Assembly: GCA_039000685.1 (NCBI GenBank)
Contig: JAWBNW010000003.1
Span: forward strand, 1-33,413
From: JAVZGQ01 sp039000685
GTDB taxonomy: Archaea; Aenigmatarchaeota; Aenigmatarchaeia; CG10238-14; SCSR01
Length of the DNA stretch: 33,413 nt
Direction of reading: 5' to 3'
Shown here in pieces: positions 1 through 7,649 of this stretch. The notes beneath the pieces were generated by a model. It was given only the letters and a program-made list of their open reading frames with translations, had not been told where the DNA came from and did no database searches. A program made the translations under genes and the position numbers. How positions within the stretch are numbered: position 1 is the first letter of the stretch; each line of letters starts with the position of its first letter.

Positions 1-1166
1 CCGTAAGCGTTTAAAGCAGAGCTTAAGAGCTGCTTGTTATTGCTAAGGCTAAGGTACTCTAAAGTTTTATTCAAGTCTTTAAAAGTCTTAAAAGCTGAGT
101 CTGCTAAGCTTTGGTCTTCAACCCAGGCTTTAGCAAAGCTTACCCAAGTTGAATTACCATTCTGCTGAGGATAATTTTTAATAAAACTATCAGCCTGCTC
201 TTTGCTTAAGCCAGCCTCTTTATAAGGCTTCCTCTCTTGCTCAGGCTTATTGATGAGTTCATTCCAAGCAAGAGTTCCCAATAAAATTCCGGCTGCTCCT
301 CCAACCAAACCATACAACCATCTCTTCCTCCTACTCTTTTTATTCTTCTCTTCTGCATCTAAACTTTCACCATAGGCTCTTAAGGCAGGCATCAACATCA
401 TGCTCGCAGCTACAGGAGCAAGATTATTGAAATCTTTTAAAGCAGGCGCATTGTGGTTTAAAGAACTTTGCAGAGCATAAGCTACAGTAGGTAAAAAACA
501 AAAGGCCGCAAACGAGCTTCCATACAAAATCTTCTTATTTCTCTTTTTCCTCCCCACTTCGTCAAATCCTTTTTCAAACTCTCTGCTCAGTTTAACATCT
601 TGCCTAGCAAGCTCTTTAACTGCAATTTCCTTAGCTTTAAGAGCAACATCTTTATAAACAGCTTTAATTTCGTCAGCAAACTCAGAAAAAAGCTTTCTTT
701 CGCCTTTAGCAGAATAAATCCTGAAAACATTAGCAAGCTGGTTTGCAAGCATGAGAGCAGCTTCTTCCTTAGCTCTTTCCCACTCGTTTTCAAACAAGGC
801 TCTCATCGGATGAACTGATTCCAGTTTTTTCTCTAGAAAGTCAGCTGTTCTGAAAAGATAGCTCTCATCGTAAGACTTAGCAGAATAAAAAGCTCTTTCC
901 ATTTCTTCAGCTTTAGCAAGATCTTCAAACTGAAGCTTTCCAACCAAATCAGCAAGCTCTTTACTTGCTTTGAAATAATCTCCTATTACTGTAACAGAAG
1001 GCTTTCCAGAAGAGTCAAAGCTTATCGCTAAGTTGTCAGTTGTTATAGCTATGTTCTTGGAAGCAAGCTCTTCCAATCTAACTTTTGGAGAGAAAAGCTG
1101 CTTGGCAAAAATATTAAACTTTCCTTTTCCAAGACCCTTGCCCAAGCTTTGAAGGCTTAAAGCCAT
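1..1166 (-). CDS. Unknown membrane-associated protein, C-terminus beyond left edge
   Basis: The frame is open from ATG at 1166 to the window edge (about 388 codons) with no stop, so this is the N-terminal part of a larger gene. The first 230 or so residues are soluble-looking and rich in Lys, Glu and Ala. Hydrophobic stretches follow near residues 230-250 (GSSFAAFCFLPTVAYAL), 265-285 and 310-330 (LYGLVGGAAGILLGTLAW), suggesting two or three membrane segments. A Lys/Arg-rich loop (KNKKSRRKR) lies between the last two. I recognise no family. Codons such as GCT and CTT and the AAGCTT-rich composition match the informational genes later in the window, so it looks native. The function is unknown. 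Confidence 0.72.
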   Translation of the reverse strand, partial: MALSLQSLGKGLGKGKFNIFAKQLFSPKVRLEELASKNIAITTDNLAISFDSSGKPSVTVIGDYFKASKELADLVGKLQFEDLAKAEEMERAFYSAKSYDESYLFRTADFLEKKLESVHPMRALFENEWERAKEEAALMLANQLANVFRIYSAKGERKLFSEFADEIKAVYKDVALKAKEIAVKELARQDVKLSREFEKGFDEVGRKKRNKKILYGSSFAAFCFLPTVAYALQSSLNHNAPALKDFNNLAPVAASMMLMPALRAYGESLDAEEKNKKSRRKRWLYGLVGGAAGILLGTLAWNELINKPEQERKPYKEAGLSKEQADSFIKNYPQQNGNSTWVSFAKAWVEDQSLADSAFKTFKDLNKTLEYLSLSNNKQLLSSALNAY

Positions 1167-1211
1167 CTATGTCACTATTTATAAGTGGCAATTTCTACTA
1201 TATAAAGATTT

Positions 1212-2471
1212 CTATTCTAACAACCACTTCCACAAAGGCTTACAAACTATCTTTTTATTCCCAAGCTTAATCTCATCTTCATAATCCCATGTTATCACAA
1301 GCAAATTTTTGCACTTCAGCTCATCACTTGCTTTTATTAAGGCTTTAATTTCCCTTTTCTCAATTTCATCTTTAGCTGAAGCATAAGTCGCTTGAATTAA
1401 CTGTTTAACTTTCAAACCTTCTTTCAAAACGAAATCCACTTCATTTTTTTGTTGATCTTTCCAGTAAAAGATTTCCACAAGCTTTCCCAGTTCTTTTTTC
1501 TTCAATTCGATGAAAACAAGGTTTTCAAGCTTTCTACCGATGTTATCTTCTACAAGTCCAACATCATTAACATAAACTTTTGGTATTGTAAGTAAAGATT
1601 TTTTTAAAGAAAAGCTGAACTTTCTCAAGCAAAAAGAGAAGAAAACTTCTTCAAGATATGAAAAGTATTGGTAAAGAGTTTTAATGCTCGCTTCTATCCT
1701 TCCTTTGAGTTGGTTAAAAATTCTGTTTAAAGAAAACTCTTTAGCAAAAGATTGTAAAACTGAATACAAAAGAAATCTTGCAACTTCGACATTTTCTATT
1801 CTATACCTTTCAACCAAATCTTTATAGAGCACAACATCAATATATTCTCTTGAAAAAGTTTTGTTGTCTATTTTTTTCAAGACAACTTGCGGGAAACCTC
1901 CTGTTGTCAAATATTTTTTGAGTAAGTTTTTAATTTTTCCCTCTTCTATACTTGAATACAATTTTTTTTGTTCAATTCCTTCTGTTTTCAAAAATTCTTT
2001 AAAACCGAAAGGAAAGACAACAACATCCAAGCTTCTTCCCCTCAATTGGGTTGCTATTTCTTTTGACAAAAGTTTCGAAGAAGATCCTGTGAGGAAAACA
2101 AAATATTTTTTCTTCTCTATTAAGCTGTAAACGAAAGATTGCCACCTCTCAAGGTTTTGAATTTCATCCAAGAAAATGTATTCAGGCTCTTTTCCATAAA
2201 CTTCTACATGCTTTTGTACACATTTGACCAAATCTTCTCTCTTCAGAGATTTAATTTCATCATCTTCAAAGTTTATGAAAAGATAATCTTCATCATCTAG
2301 ATTAAACTTCTTTATCAGACTGTAGAGAAAGAATGTTTTGCCAGATCTTCTCGGTCCTATCACAGAAAAACCAAATTCTTTTGTTGGATTTACAGAAATT
2401 AACCTTTCCACTATTTCTTGCTTTTTTATGCTTTCTTTTTTGTCTACAAAATACTTTTCCATATATTCCAT
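1212..2471 (-). CDS. AAA-type ATPase with DUF4143/DUF234-like C-terminus
   Basis: This is a cytoplasmic P-loop ATPase of the archaeal AAA/DUF4143 family, whose cellular role is poorly known. Visible motifs are Walker A GPRRSGKT (about residue 40 from this start), Walker B YIFLDEIQ and the sensor-like FLTGSSSKLLSKEIATQLRG. The middle is DUF4143-like, followed by a nuclease-like EVDFVLK segment and a KPLWKWLLE end. ATG 2471 was chosen because the same 5' leader plus ATG recurs in a nearby scar (3947-3978). The frame also opens at ATG 2504 and ATG 2531, adding 11 or 20 residues that contain a tandem SLSLM repeat. The next gene, 2580-3848, is a paralogue with a closely similar C-terminal region. 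Confidence 0.85.
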   Translation of the reverse strand: MEYMEKYFVDKKESIKKQEIVERLISVNPTKEFGFSVIGPRRSGKTFFLYSLIKKFNLDDEDYLFINFEDDEIKSLKREDLVKCVQKHVEVYGKEPEYIFLDEIQNLERWQSFVYSLIEKKKYFVFLTGSSSKLLSKEIATQLRGRSLDVVVFPFGFKEFLKTEGIEQKKLYSSIEEGKIKNLLKKYLTTGGFPQVVLKKIDNKTFSREYIDVVLYKDLVERYRIENVEVARFLLYSVLQSFAKEFSLNRIFNQLKGRIEASIKTLYQYFSYLEEVFFSFCLRKFSFSLKKSLLTIPKVYVNDVGLVEDNIGRKLENLVFIELKKKELGKLVEIFYWKDQQKNEVDFVLKEGLKVKQLIQATYASAKDEIEKREIKALIKASDELKCKNLLVITWDYEDEIKLGNKKIVCKPLWKWLLE

Positions 2472-2520
2472 TAGGGATAAACTTTTATTTAAATTTTTAG
2501 TCATTAGGGATAAACTTTTT
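2470..2520. repeat. 33-bp-spaced direct repeat of the ATPase leader
   Basis: The motif AAAGTTTATCCCTAATG (minus strand) occurs twice 33 bp apart, at 2469-2485 and 2502-2518, each ending in an ATG. A third copy ends at 3964. In the longest reading it encodes the repeated residues SLSLM. It may be a duplicated leader or a trace of an earlier cassette copy. Confidence 0.7.
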
Positions 2521-2579
2521 AACCTTTTCATGTAGCGCTTATGTAACCAATAAAAGAAGGATCTTAATGAATAAAATGT

Positions 2580-3848
2580 TCAAAAAGGATTCAAAAGTAG
2601 CCACTTCCACAAAGGCTCACAAACTATTTTTCTTCCCCCAAATTTTATCTCATCTTCATAGTCCCAAGTTATCATCAACAAATTTTTACACTTAAGCTCT
2701 TCACTTGCTTTTATCAAAGCCTTTATTTCCCTCTTTTCAACTTCATCTCTACCAGAAGCATAAGTAACTTGAATTAATTGCTTTATTTTCAATCCTTCCT
2801 TCAACACAAAATCAACTTCCCCACTCACAACATCGAAATAATAAATTTCACAGTTTCCAAACCTTCTTTTAAGTTCTAGAAAAACAACATTTTCCATCAA
2901 CCTCCCCCAATCTGTAGAAAACCTTGGGGAAAAGAATTTTATCAAACCATTATCGATAACATAAACTTTCTTCTGTGTTTTTATGGTTTCTTTTAATTTC
3001 CTTTCAAACTTTTCAACAGAAAAAATCAAGAAAACGTCTTCCAGCATTTTCACAAACTCTATCACAGTATTTTTTGAAATTTTAATTCCTGAAGATGTTA
3101 ATAAGTTTTGCAGTTTTGAATAAGTATAGTAAGAAGAAAAATTTGAAACCAAAACCTTTGTCAAGAATTCGAGTGTCTTAATTTTTTTCACTTTGAACCT
3201 TTCAACTATGTCCTTGTAAAAAACACCATCTTTTATCGAAATTAGTAAATCTTGATAAAGTTGTGGCTTGAGAACAGGTTCTGGAAAACCACCATTTTCA
3301 ATATATTCGTTCAGCATTTTAAGCAAAATTCCTCTTTCAGCATAAATTGAGAACTTATTTTCTTCAAATTTCTTAGCTCTAAGAAACTCCTTGAAAGAGA
3401 AAGGAAAAACAAAAACACTTACAGCCCTTCCCCTCAATTGAGTAGCAATTTCTTTGCTCAAAAGTTTTGAAGAAGATCCTGTGAGAAAAATTCTGTAGCC
3501 TTTATCATAAAGCTCCCTCACACCAATTGGCCAATCTTTCACAACTTGTATTTCATCCAAAAACAAATTTTTTGGTTTTTCTCCATAAAGTTCTTGATAT
3601 GCAACAATCATATCATTGAAATTTTTGGCAGAAACACCAATTAAACTTCCTCTTTCAAAATTTATGAAAAGACAATCTTTCTTACCGATTTCTTTAATTT
3701 TTTGATAAATCAAGTATGTTTTGCCACTTCTCCTAGGCCCAACTATTGTTATAAGATTGTGTTCCGGAATTTCTATTTCTCTTTTCACTAATTCTGGAAG
3801 TTCGGATTTTTCGAATTCTGCTATAGCCGCTTTGAATTCCTCTTTCAT
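2580..3848 (-). CDS. AAA-type ATPase with DUF4143/DUF234-like C-terminus (paralogue)
   Basis: A second archaeal DUF4143-type ATPase of about 422 residues. Walker A is GPRRSGKT at residues 37-44, followed by a NLFLDEIQVV Walker B and the same FLTGSSSKLLSKEIATQLRG block as its neighbour. The end is EVDFVLKEGLKIKQLIQVTY and EPLWKWLLLNPF. ATG 3848 is preferred because a TATA-like TTTAAATA lies about 25-30 bp upstream, fitting a leaderless start; a TTG at 3869 is possible but would place the TATA inside the leader. The C-terminal 75 residues are nearly the same as in the 1212-2471 gene while the central domain is diverged. The function is unknown; related ATPases are often variable and lineage-expanded. 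Confidence 0.85.
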   Translation of the reverse strand: MKEEFKAAIAEFEKSELPELVKREIEIPEHNLITIVGPRRSGKTYLIYQKIKEIGKKDCLFINFERGSLIGVSAKNFNDMIVAYQELYGEKPKNLFLDEIQVVKDWPIGVRELYDKGYRIFLTGSSSKLLSKEIATQLRGRAVSVFVFPFSFKEFLRAKKFEENKFSIYAERGILLKMLNEYIENGGFPEPVLKPQLYQDLLISIKDGVFYKDIVERFKVKKIKTLEFLTKVLVSNFSSYYTYSKLQNLLTSSGIKISKNTVIEFVKMLEDVFLIFSVEKFERKLKETIKTQKKVYVIDNGLIKFFSPRFSTDWGRLMENVVFLELKRRFGNCEIYYFDVVSGEVDFVLKEGLKIKQLIQVTYASGRDEVEKREIKALIKASEELKCKNLLMITWDYEDEIKFGGRKIVCEPLWKWLLLNPF

Positions 3849-3913
3849 AATGTATAGTATAGTGAACAAATATTTAAATTTTTGTTCAGTACTCTTTTAT
3901 GAAAGTTGATTAA

Positions 3914-3978
3914 ATTCTAACAGCCACTTCCACAAAGGCTTACAAACTTTTCCATATATTCCATTAGGGATAAACTTT
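3914..3978 (-). pseudogene. Collapsed ATPase copy: 5' and 3' ends joined
   Basis: On the minus strand, 3978-3947 matches 32 of 32 bases of the leader and start of the first ATPase (2485-2454). Bases 3948-3914 match 34 of 35 bases of its last codons and stop (1248-1214). About 1.2 kb of coding sequence between them is missing, with a CT shared at the junction. The join is out of frame, so no product is expected. The near identity implies a recent copy of the ATPase unit that lost its interior. Confidence 0.85.
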
Positions 3979-4000
3979 AAAAAAACAAAATCCATGCTTT

Positions 4001-4062
4001 TAAGCAACTTCCACAGCTTACACAATTTTCTTATTCTTTAACTTTGCTTCAATCAAAGCTTT
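4001..4062 (-). pseudogene. Decayed ATPase C-terminal remnant
   Basis: The minus strand reads KALIEAKLKNKKIV then TAA, followed by bases for a degraded LWK end. This parallels KALIKAS...KLGNKKIVCKPLWKW of the ATPase at 1212-2471, with internal deletions including loss of TG in the Cys codon. It is an older remnant of the same family than the scar next to it. Confidence 0.6.
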
Positions 4063-4112
4063 AGGCTCAAGCCTTGCAAGCCAAACTAATCTCCACTATA
4101 TATAAAATATTT

Positions 4113-4532
4113 CTATTCTCTGTTTTTATTGTAACTACTTCTACCTGTTGAAAAAAGAAAGTTCAAAAGCTTCTTCACCACAAAACCTGTGATTAAAGCA
4201 CCGGCAACTGCTGCAGAAAGCTTGTAGGGCTCGGGTGCAAGATTGAAAGCATCTATTCCTGCCTTCAAACCAAAAAACACGGGAGCAACATAACCCAAAG
4301 CTTTAACCAATCTAGAAGGTTTGTAGTAAGGCTTAAGCTCGCCTTCCTCGTAAGAAATTCCGAGCTCACCAAGTTGGCGAACATTTGCACCAACGGCTGC
4401 GCTTTTCTTCCTATTTTTGAGATTGTATTTCCCTCTTCCAAAAAGTTCTATTTCTTCATTAACTGGATATCTTGCATTTCCAACTATGCTGCCACCTTCT
4501 ACTCCAACACTTGCCTCAAGATTCTCTCACAT
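4113..4532 (-). pseudogene. Small membrane-associated protein with TGA at codon 2
   Basis: ATG 4532 sits about 27 bp downstream of a TATA-like TTTAAATC (minus strand, near 4556-4563), as expected for a leaderless archaeal gene. The second codon is TGA (4527-4529). After it the same frame is open for 137 codons, beginning ENLEASVGVEGGSIVGNARY and ending GRSSYNKNRE. The last part has two hydrophobic segments (ALGYVAPVFFGLKAGIDAF and LSAAVAGALITGFVV). A TTG at 4310 would give a 65-residue C-terminal product. No family is recognised. It is either recently inactivated by a nonsense mutation or started at a non-standard codon further in. Confidence 0.5.
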
Positions 4533-4689
4533 AATTTTAAGGCGGGAAGTTAAAGATTTAAACCTTAGACTCAATTCACAGTTAATTTCTTTGCTGTTTT
4601 CCTAAGCCCAGAGATTAATTGACTATAAAAGTATTTAAAGATTAGTTAATTTCAAAACTTAATAGAAATAAAAAAACTAAATCAATTTC

Positions 4690-5169
4690 ATGAAACCAGA
4701 AAAAGATGCTTACGGCCAAGAAATATGGGCTTACTTTAAAGGAAAGGAAAGTTTCGAGATCGTAGAAAGAGATGACGGATATTTTGATGTATCCAGCGGC
4801 GCTAAATCGTATTTCTCTGAGTATAAAAATTGGCCAGCACATGAAAAGAAAGTCATGAAGTTTGTAAAAGGTAAAGTTTTGGATGTCGGGTGTGGTGCTG
4901 GCAGGCATACTATTTATCTCCAGAAGAAAGGTTTTGATGTTGTTGGAATTGACAACTCACCACTTGCTATAAAAATTTGTAGATTGAGAGGTTTGAAAAA
5001 AGCCAAAATTATGTCGATAACTGAAGTTGGTAAATTCAAACCAAATTTTTTTGACACGAGAATTATGATGGGGAATAATTTTGGGTTATTTGGTAGCTTT
5101 AAAAGGGCAAAGTTTCTCTTGAAAATCAAAGGAAACGGTATGAAAGTGTTAATTCTTCTAGTAAGATAG
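4690..5169 (+). pseudogene. SAM-dependent methyltransferase, C-terminally truncated
   Basis: Class I SAM-dependent methyltransferase fold. Motif I VLDVGCGAGRHTIYL lies near residues 65-80 and the acidic loop VVGIDNSPLA follows. GNNFGLFGSFKRAKFLL, near residue 130, is typical of archaeal methyltransferases whose C-terminal half continues for about another 90 residues. Here the protein stops at 159 residues with an unrelated tail (KGNGMKVLILLVR). Another frame from about 5120 to 5254 stays open (ending FEYLEIKSNRELSSLIAA), so a frameshift or fusion is possible. The SAM site is present but the substrate half is missing, so activity is doubtful. The substrate is unknown. Confidence 0.65.
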
Positions 5170-5275
5170 AATTTAATTTCACTATCTTTAAACAGGCTTT
5201 CGAATACTTGGAAATAAAATCAAACAGAGAACTTTCTTCTTTAATAGCTGCTTGATTCATTCCTGCTTCGGCCAT
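5126..5275 (-). CDS. Possible small protein downstream of the CopG-like gene
   Basis: A 49-codon minus-strand frame, starting MAEAGMNQAAIKEESSLFDF, runs into the antisense of the truncated methyltransferase. It follows the CopG-like gene and the short frame at 5241-5363. It may be a remnant rather than a gene. No family is recognised and support is weak. Confidence 0.2.
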   Translation of the reverse strand: MAEAGMNQAAIKEESSLFDFISKYSKACLKIVKLNSILLEELTLSYRFL

Positions 5276-5363
5276 TCAACTCACTTTTTCTTTCTTTTTC
5301 AGAATACCAACTCACTAACAGACTCACATACTTCGGCATTCTTTCCAAGACATCTCTATCCAT
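5241..5363 (-). CDS. Possible 40-residue protein after the CopG-like gene
   Basis: ATG 5363 lies 6 bp after the stop of the frameshifted CopG-like gene, the spacing of an operon partner. The product would start MDRDVLERMPKYVSLLVSWY and end in a basic, Ser-rich tail. A toxin or toxin remnant is conceivable from its position, but no motif shows this, and it overlaps another short frame (5126-5275). Confidence 0.25.
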   Translation of the reverse strand: MDRDVLERMPKYVSLLVSWYSEKERKSELNGRSRNESSSY

Positions 5364-5369
5364 AATGAA

Positions 5370-5539
5370 TCACTCTGTTGGTTTCCTAGTTTCTTCAGGT
5401 AAGTAAGACAATTTGGCAAGAACTTTCACTAACAATGCCCTAACTGTATCTGACCTTGCAGGATCTCTTCTGTTTTAGCTTTCTCTAGAGCCTGAAATAC
5501 TTCTTCTGGCAAGCATATTGATATCGTTTTAACTTTCAT
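5370..5539 (-). pseudogene. CopG/ribbon-helix-helix protein, frameshifted
   Basis: From ATG 5539 the minus strand reads MKVKTISICLPEEVFQALEK, a typical ribbon-helix-helix N-terminus (beta strand then helix). After AKTEE the frame runs to an early stop. The next frame continues the fold as RDPARSDTVRALLVKVLAKL, ending in LPEETRKPTE and TGA at 5370. One frameshift near 5468-5480 therefore separates the halves of a roughly 56-residue DNA-binding protein, which is often an antitoxin or autoregulator. It diverges from the winged-helix pseudogene at 5607. It is probably inactive unless the shift is a sequencing error. Confidence 0.7.
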
Positions 5540-5587
5540 GAGTTCTACTGGTAAAATGTTAGTTTTAAATAATACTGTCAGGTATAA

Positions 5588-5599
5588 CAACAATTGTTG
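5588..5599. promoter_or_regulatory. Palindrome between CopG-like and winged-helix genes
   Basis: CAACAATTGTTG is a perfect 12-bp palindrome. It lies 7 bp before ATG 5607 and about 20 bp downstream of TTTAAATAA (about 5561-5569), so it would overlap the transcription start. It is a candidate operator for one of the two flanking regulators. Confidence 0.45.
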
Positions 5600-5606
5600 A
5601 TAGTTT

Positions 5607-6020
5607 ATGCAACATCAAGAGATAGTAGAAGCAATACAAGTAGCTAGTAGGAATTGGAAATTATTGGAAAGACTCAACCAGAGTCGATATAATGTCACTA
5701 GAATAGCCAAAGAATTGAAGAAAGACAAATCAGTTGTTTCTAGAGATAAGGAACTGCGAAGACAGAGGCTTAGTTCAATCTATTTTTGGATCTGGAAAGG
5801 ATGGTGAAAGGTTAAATTTACAGAGCTAACAACAAAGGGTAAAAAAGTGATTGAAGCTATAAACCAAGTTAGCGATATAAGGGAAATCAAAAATTTGAAC
5901 TTACTGAGTTATATACTAACAGTAGAAGTTAAATCATCGAAAGATACAAAGCTATCTGAGAGTGAATTTAGAGAAAATATCCAGGAGAAATTAAAGAATA
6001 GACCAAAGAGAATTACTTAA
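5607..6020 (+). pseudogene. Winged-helix transcription regulator with two frameshifts
   Basis: The first 47 codons encode an HTH (RYNVTRIAKELKKDKSVVSR). The frame then shifts, and the second frame continues a winged-helix pattern (NCEDRGLVQSIFGSGKDGER). A further shift leads to the third frame from about 5815 (FTELTTKGKKVIEAINQV through NIQEKLKNRPKRIT), ending in TAA at 6018-6020. Put together, the three parts make a MarR-like winged-helix protein of about 135 residues with the usual LT-x-KGK wing. Only an N-terminal 66-residue product could be made. It neighbours another broken regulator and marks a decayed boundary just before the 6.2-12.8 kb block. Confidence 0.7.
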
Positions 6021-6199
6021 TTTGATAGATTATTTTTCAGTTAGTTTAATAGTTTGTTTGGACGCATAACCATCAGATTATTACATAAATTGTTTATTTT
6101 ACCATTAATGTGCACAAAATAACAAAACATTTGGCAGATTATCTAAATAACAAGTTTATATGTTATATTTAAATCTTTTATCATATTAATTTCATTATA

Positions 6200-6231
6200 A
6201 TTTCATTAGGAGTAAGTGATCCTAATGAAAT
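6200..6231 (+). promoter_or_regulatory. 12-bp perfect hairpin covering the start of the ProRS-like gene
   Basis: The arms ATTTCATTAGGA (6200-6211) and TCCTAATGAAAT (6220-6231) pair perfectly around an 8-nt loop. The ribosome-binding sequence TAGGAG straddles the 5' arm and loop, and ATG 6225 lies in the 3' arm. As RNA it would hide the start; as DNA it is a dyad that a regulator could bind. Confidence 0.7.
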
Positions 6232-7649
6232 ATGCAAAAAAAGAGATTTCGAATTGGTATGATGAAGTACTAGAGCGTGCTGATATTTTAGATAATAGAT
6301 ATCCTCTCAAAGGATGTTATGTGTGGAGGCCTTATGGTTGGCAGATTATGAAGAATATAATGAAGATATGGGACAATGCTCTAGTAAATTCTGGACACCA
6401 AGAAGCACGATTCCCCTTACTTATTCCAGAATCACTTTTTGGCAAAGAATCAAAACATCTACGCGGCTTTGAAGAGCAAGTTTATTGGGTTACTCGTGCA
6501 GGAAGAAGGGAACTAGATGAAAAATTAATCATTAGACCTACTTCGGAAACAGCAATATATCCCATGTATTCGTTGTGGATAAGATCTCATAAGGATTTAC
6601 CTCTGAGAATTTATCAAAACAGCAATGTAATGCGTTATGAATCCAAATCAACACGACCATTAATTAGAGACAGAGAAATATTCCCCTGGTTCGAAGCTCA
6701 TACTGCACATGCCACACTAGAAGATGCAGAAGAACAAATAAAGACAGAAATTAAAGTTTTAAAAGAAATTTTTAATAAATTGTCTCTGCCGTATTTAATT
6801 TTAAATAAGCCAAAATGGGAGTTATTTCCTGGAGCCATTTCGGCCATAGAGTTTTATTCTATTCTTCCAAACGGAGTTTTATTAGAAAATGGCAGTGTTA
6901 ATAATTTAGGTCAGGCATTTTCAAAGGTTTACGATATAAAATTCAGGAAACAAAATGATTCTTATGAATATGTGTGGCAAACTTGCACAGGTAATGGTGA
7001 AAGATTACTTGCAGCTGTTATACTAATCCATGGTGATGATTATGGTCTTGTTTTACCACCATCTATTGCACCAATCCATTCTGTAATTGTCCCTATACCC
7101 AAAAAAGGAAAACTCTTAAAAATAAAAGAGTTCTCTGAAGAGATTAACGAAAAATTAAATAGAATGCAAATAACTTCTTATTTAGATGTACGCAAAGAAA
7201 TAACACCTGGAGAAAAATTTTATGATTGGGATTTAAAAGGGGTTCCAACTAGAGTTGAAATTGGTGAGAAAGAAATTGAAAATGATGGACTAACAGTTTA
7301 TAGGAGGGATATACGTAAAAGAGTATTTATTCATTCTAATGAGATTAACAAATTTTTCTCCTCAGTTTTTGATGACATATCTAATTCTATGATGGCTAAG
7401 GCTATCAATAACACTGAATCACTTATAAAAATACTTTATAATTATGATGAATTAAGAAGAATGCTATCTGAAGGATATGTCGCAAAAATAAGTTTTTGCG
7501 GATCCAAAGAATGTAGTGATAAAATAAAGGATGATTTTGCAGCTGATGTTGTTGGTTTACTTTATGAAAACATTAGCATGGAAAAAGAAAATTGTATTGT
7601 GTGTGGCAAATCTTCTATAGGTCAAGCTATAGTTGGTAAAACATTCTGA
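6225..7649 (+). CDS. Prolyl-tRNA synthetase-like class II enzyme (paralogue)
   Basis: A 474-residue protein of the archaeal/eukaryal ProRS type. Class II motifs are in order: RPTSET at 104-109, motif 2 RYES at 137-140 with TRPLIRDRE and WFEAHT, and motif 3 GNGERLLAA near 257-264 with GDDYGLVLPP. The anticodon-binding domain and a C-terminal zinc site (C425, C430, C457, C460) follow. It differs from the ProRS at 11310-12767 in the proline-pocket region (SVNNLGQ in place of STHLLGQ) and ends in Phe instead of the usual terminal Tyr. ATG 6225 was chosen with TAGGAG 12 nt upstream; GTG 6216 is possible. It may be a second ProRS or a synthetase recruited for another amino-acylation; its neighbours favour a special role. 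Confidence 0.85.
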   Translation: MKYAKKEISNWYDEVLERADILDNRYPLKGCYVWRPYGWQIMKNIMKIWDNALVNSGHQEARFPLLIPESLFGKESKHLRGFEEQVYWVTRAGRRELDEKLIIRPTSETAIYPMYSLWIRSHKDLPLRIYQNSNVMRYESKSTRPLIRDREIFPWFEAHTAHATLEDAEEQIKTEIKVLKEIFNKLSLPYLILNKPKWELFPGAISAIEFYSILPNGVLLENGSVNNLGQAFSKVYDIKFRKQNDSYEYVWQTCTGNGERLLAAVILIHGDDYGLVLPPSIAPIHSVIVPIPKKGKLLKIKEFSEEINEKLNRMQITSYLDVRKEITPGEKFYDWDLKGVPTRVEIGEKEIENDGLTVYRRDIRKRVFIHSNEINKFFSSVFDDISNSMMAKAINNTESLIKILYNYDELRRMLSEGYVAKISFCGSKECSDKIKDDFAADVVGLLYENISMEKENCIVCGKSSIGQAIVGKTF

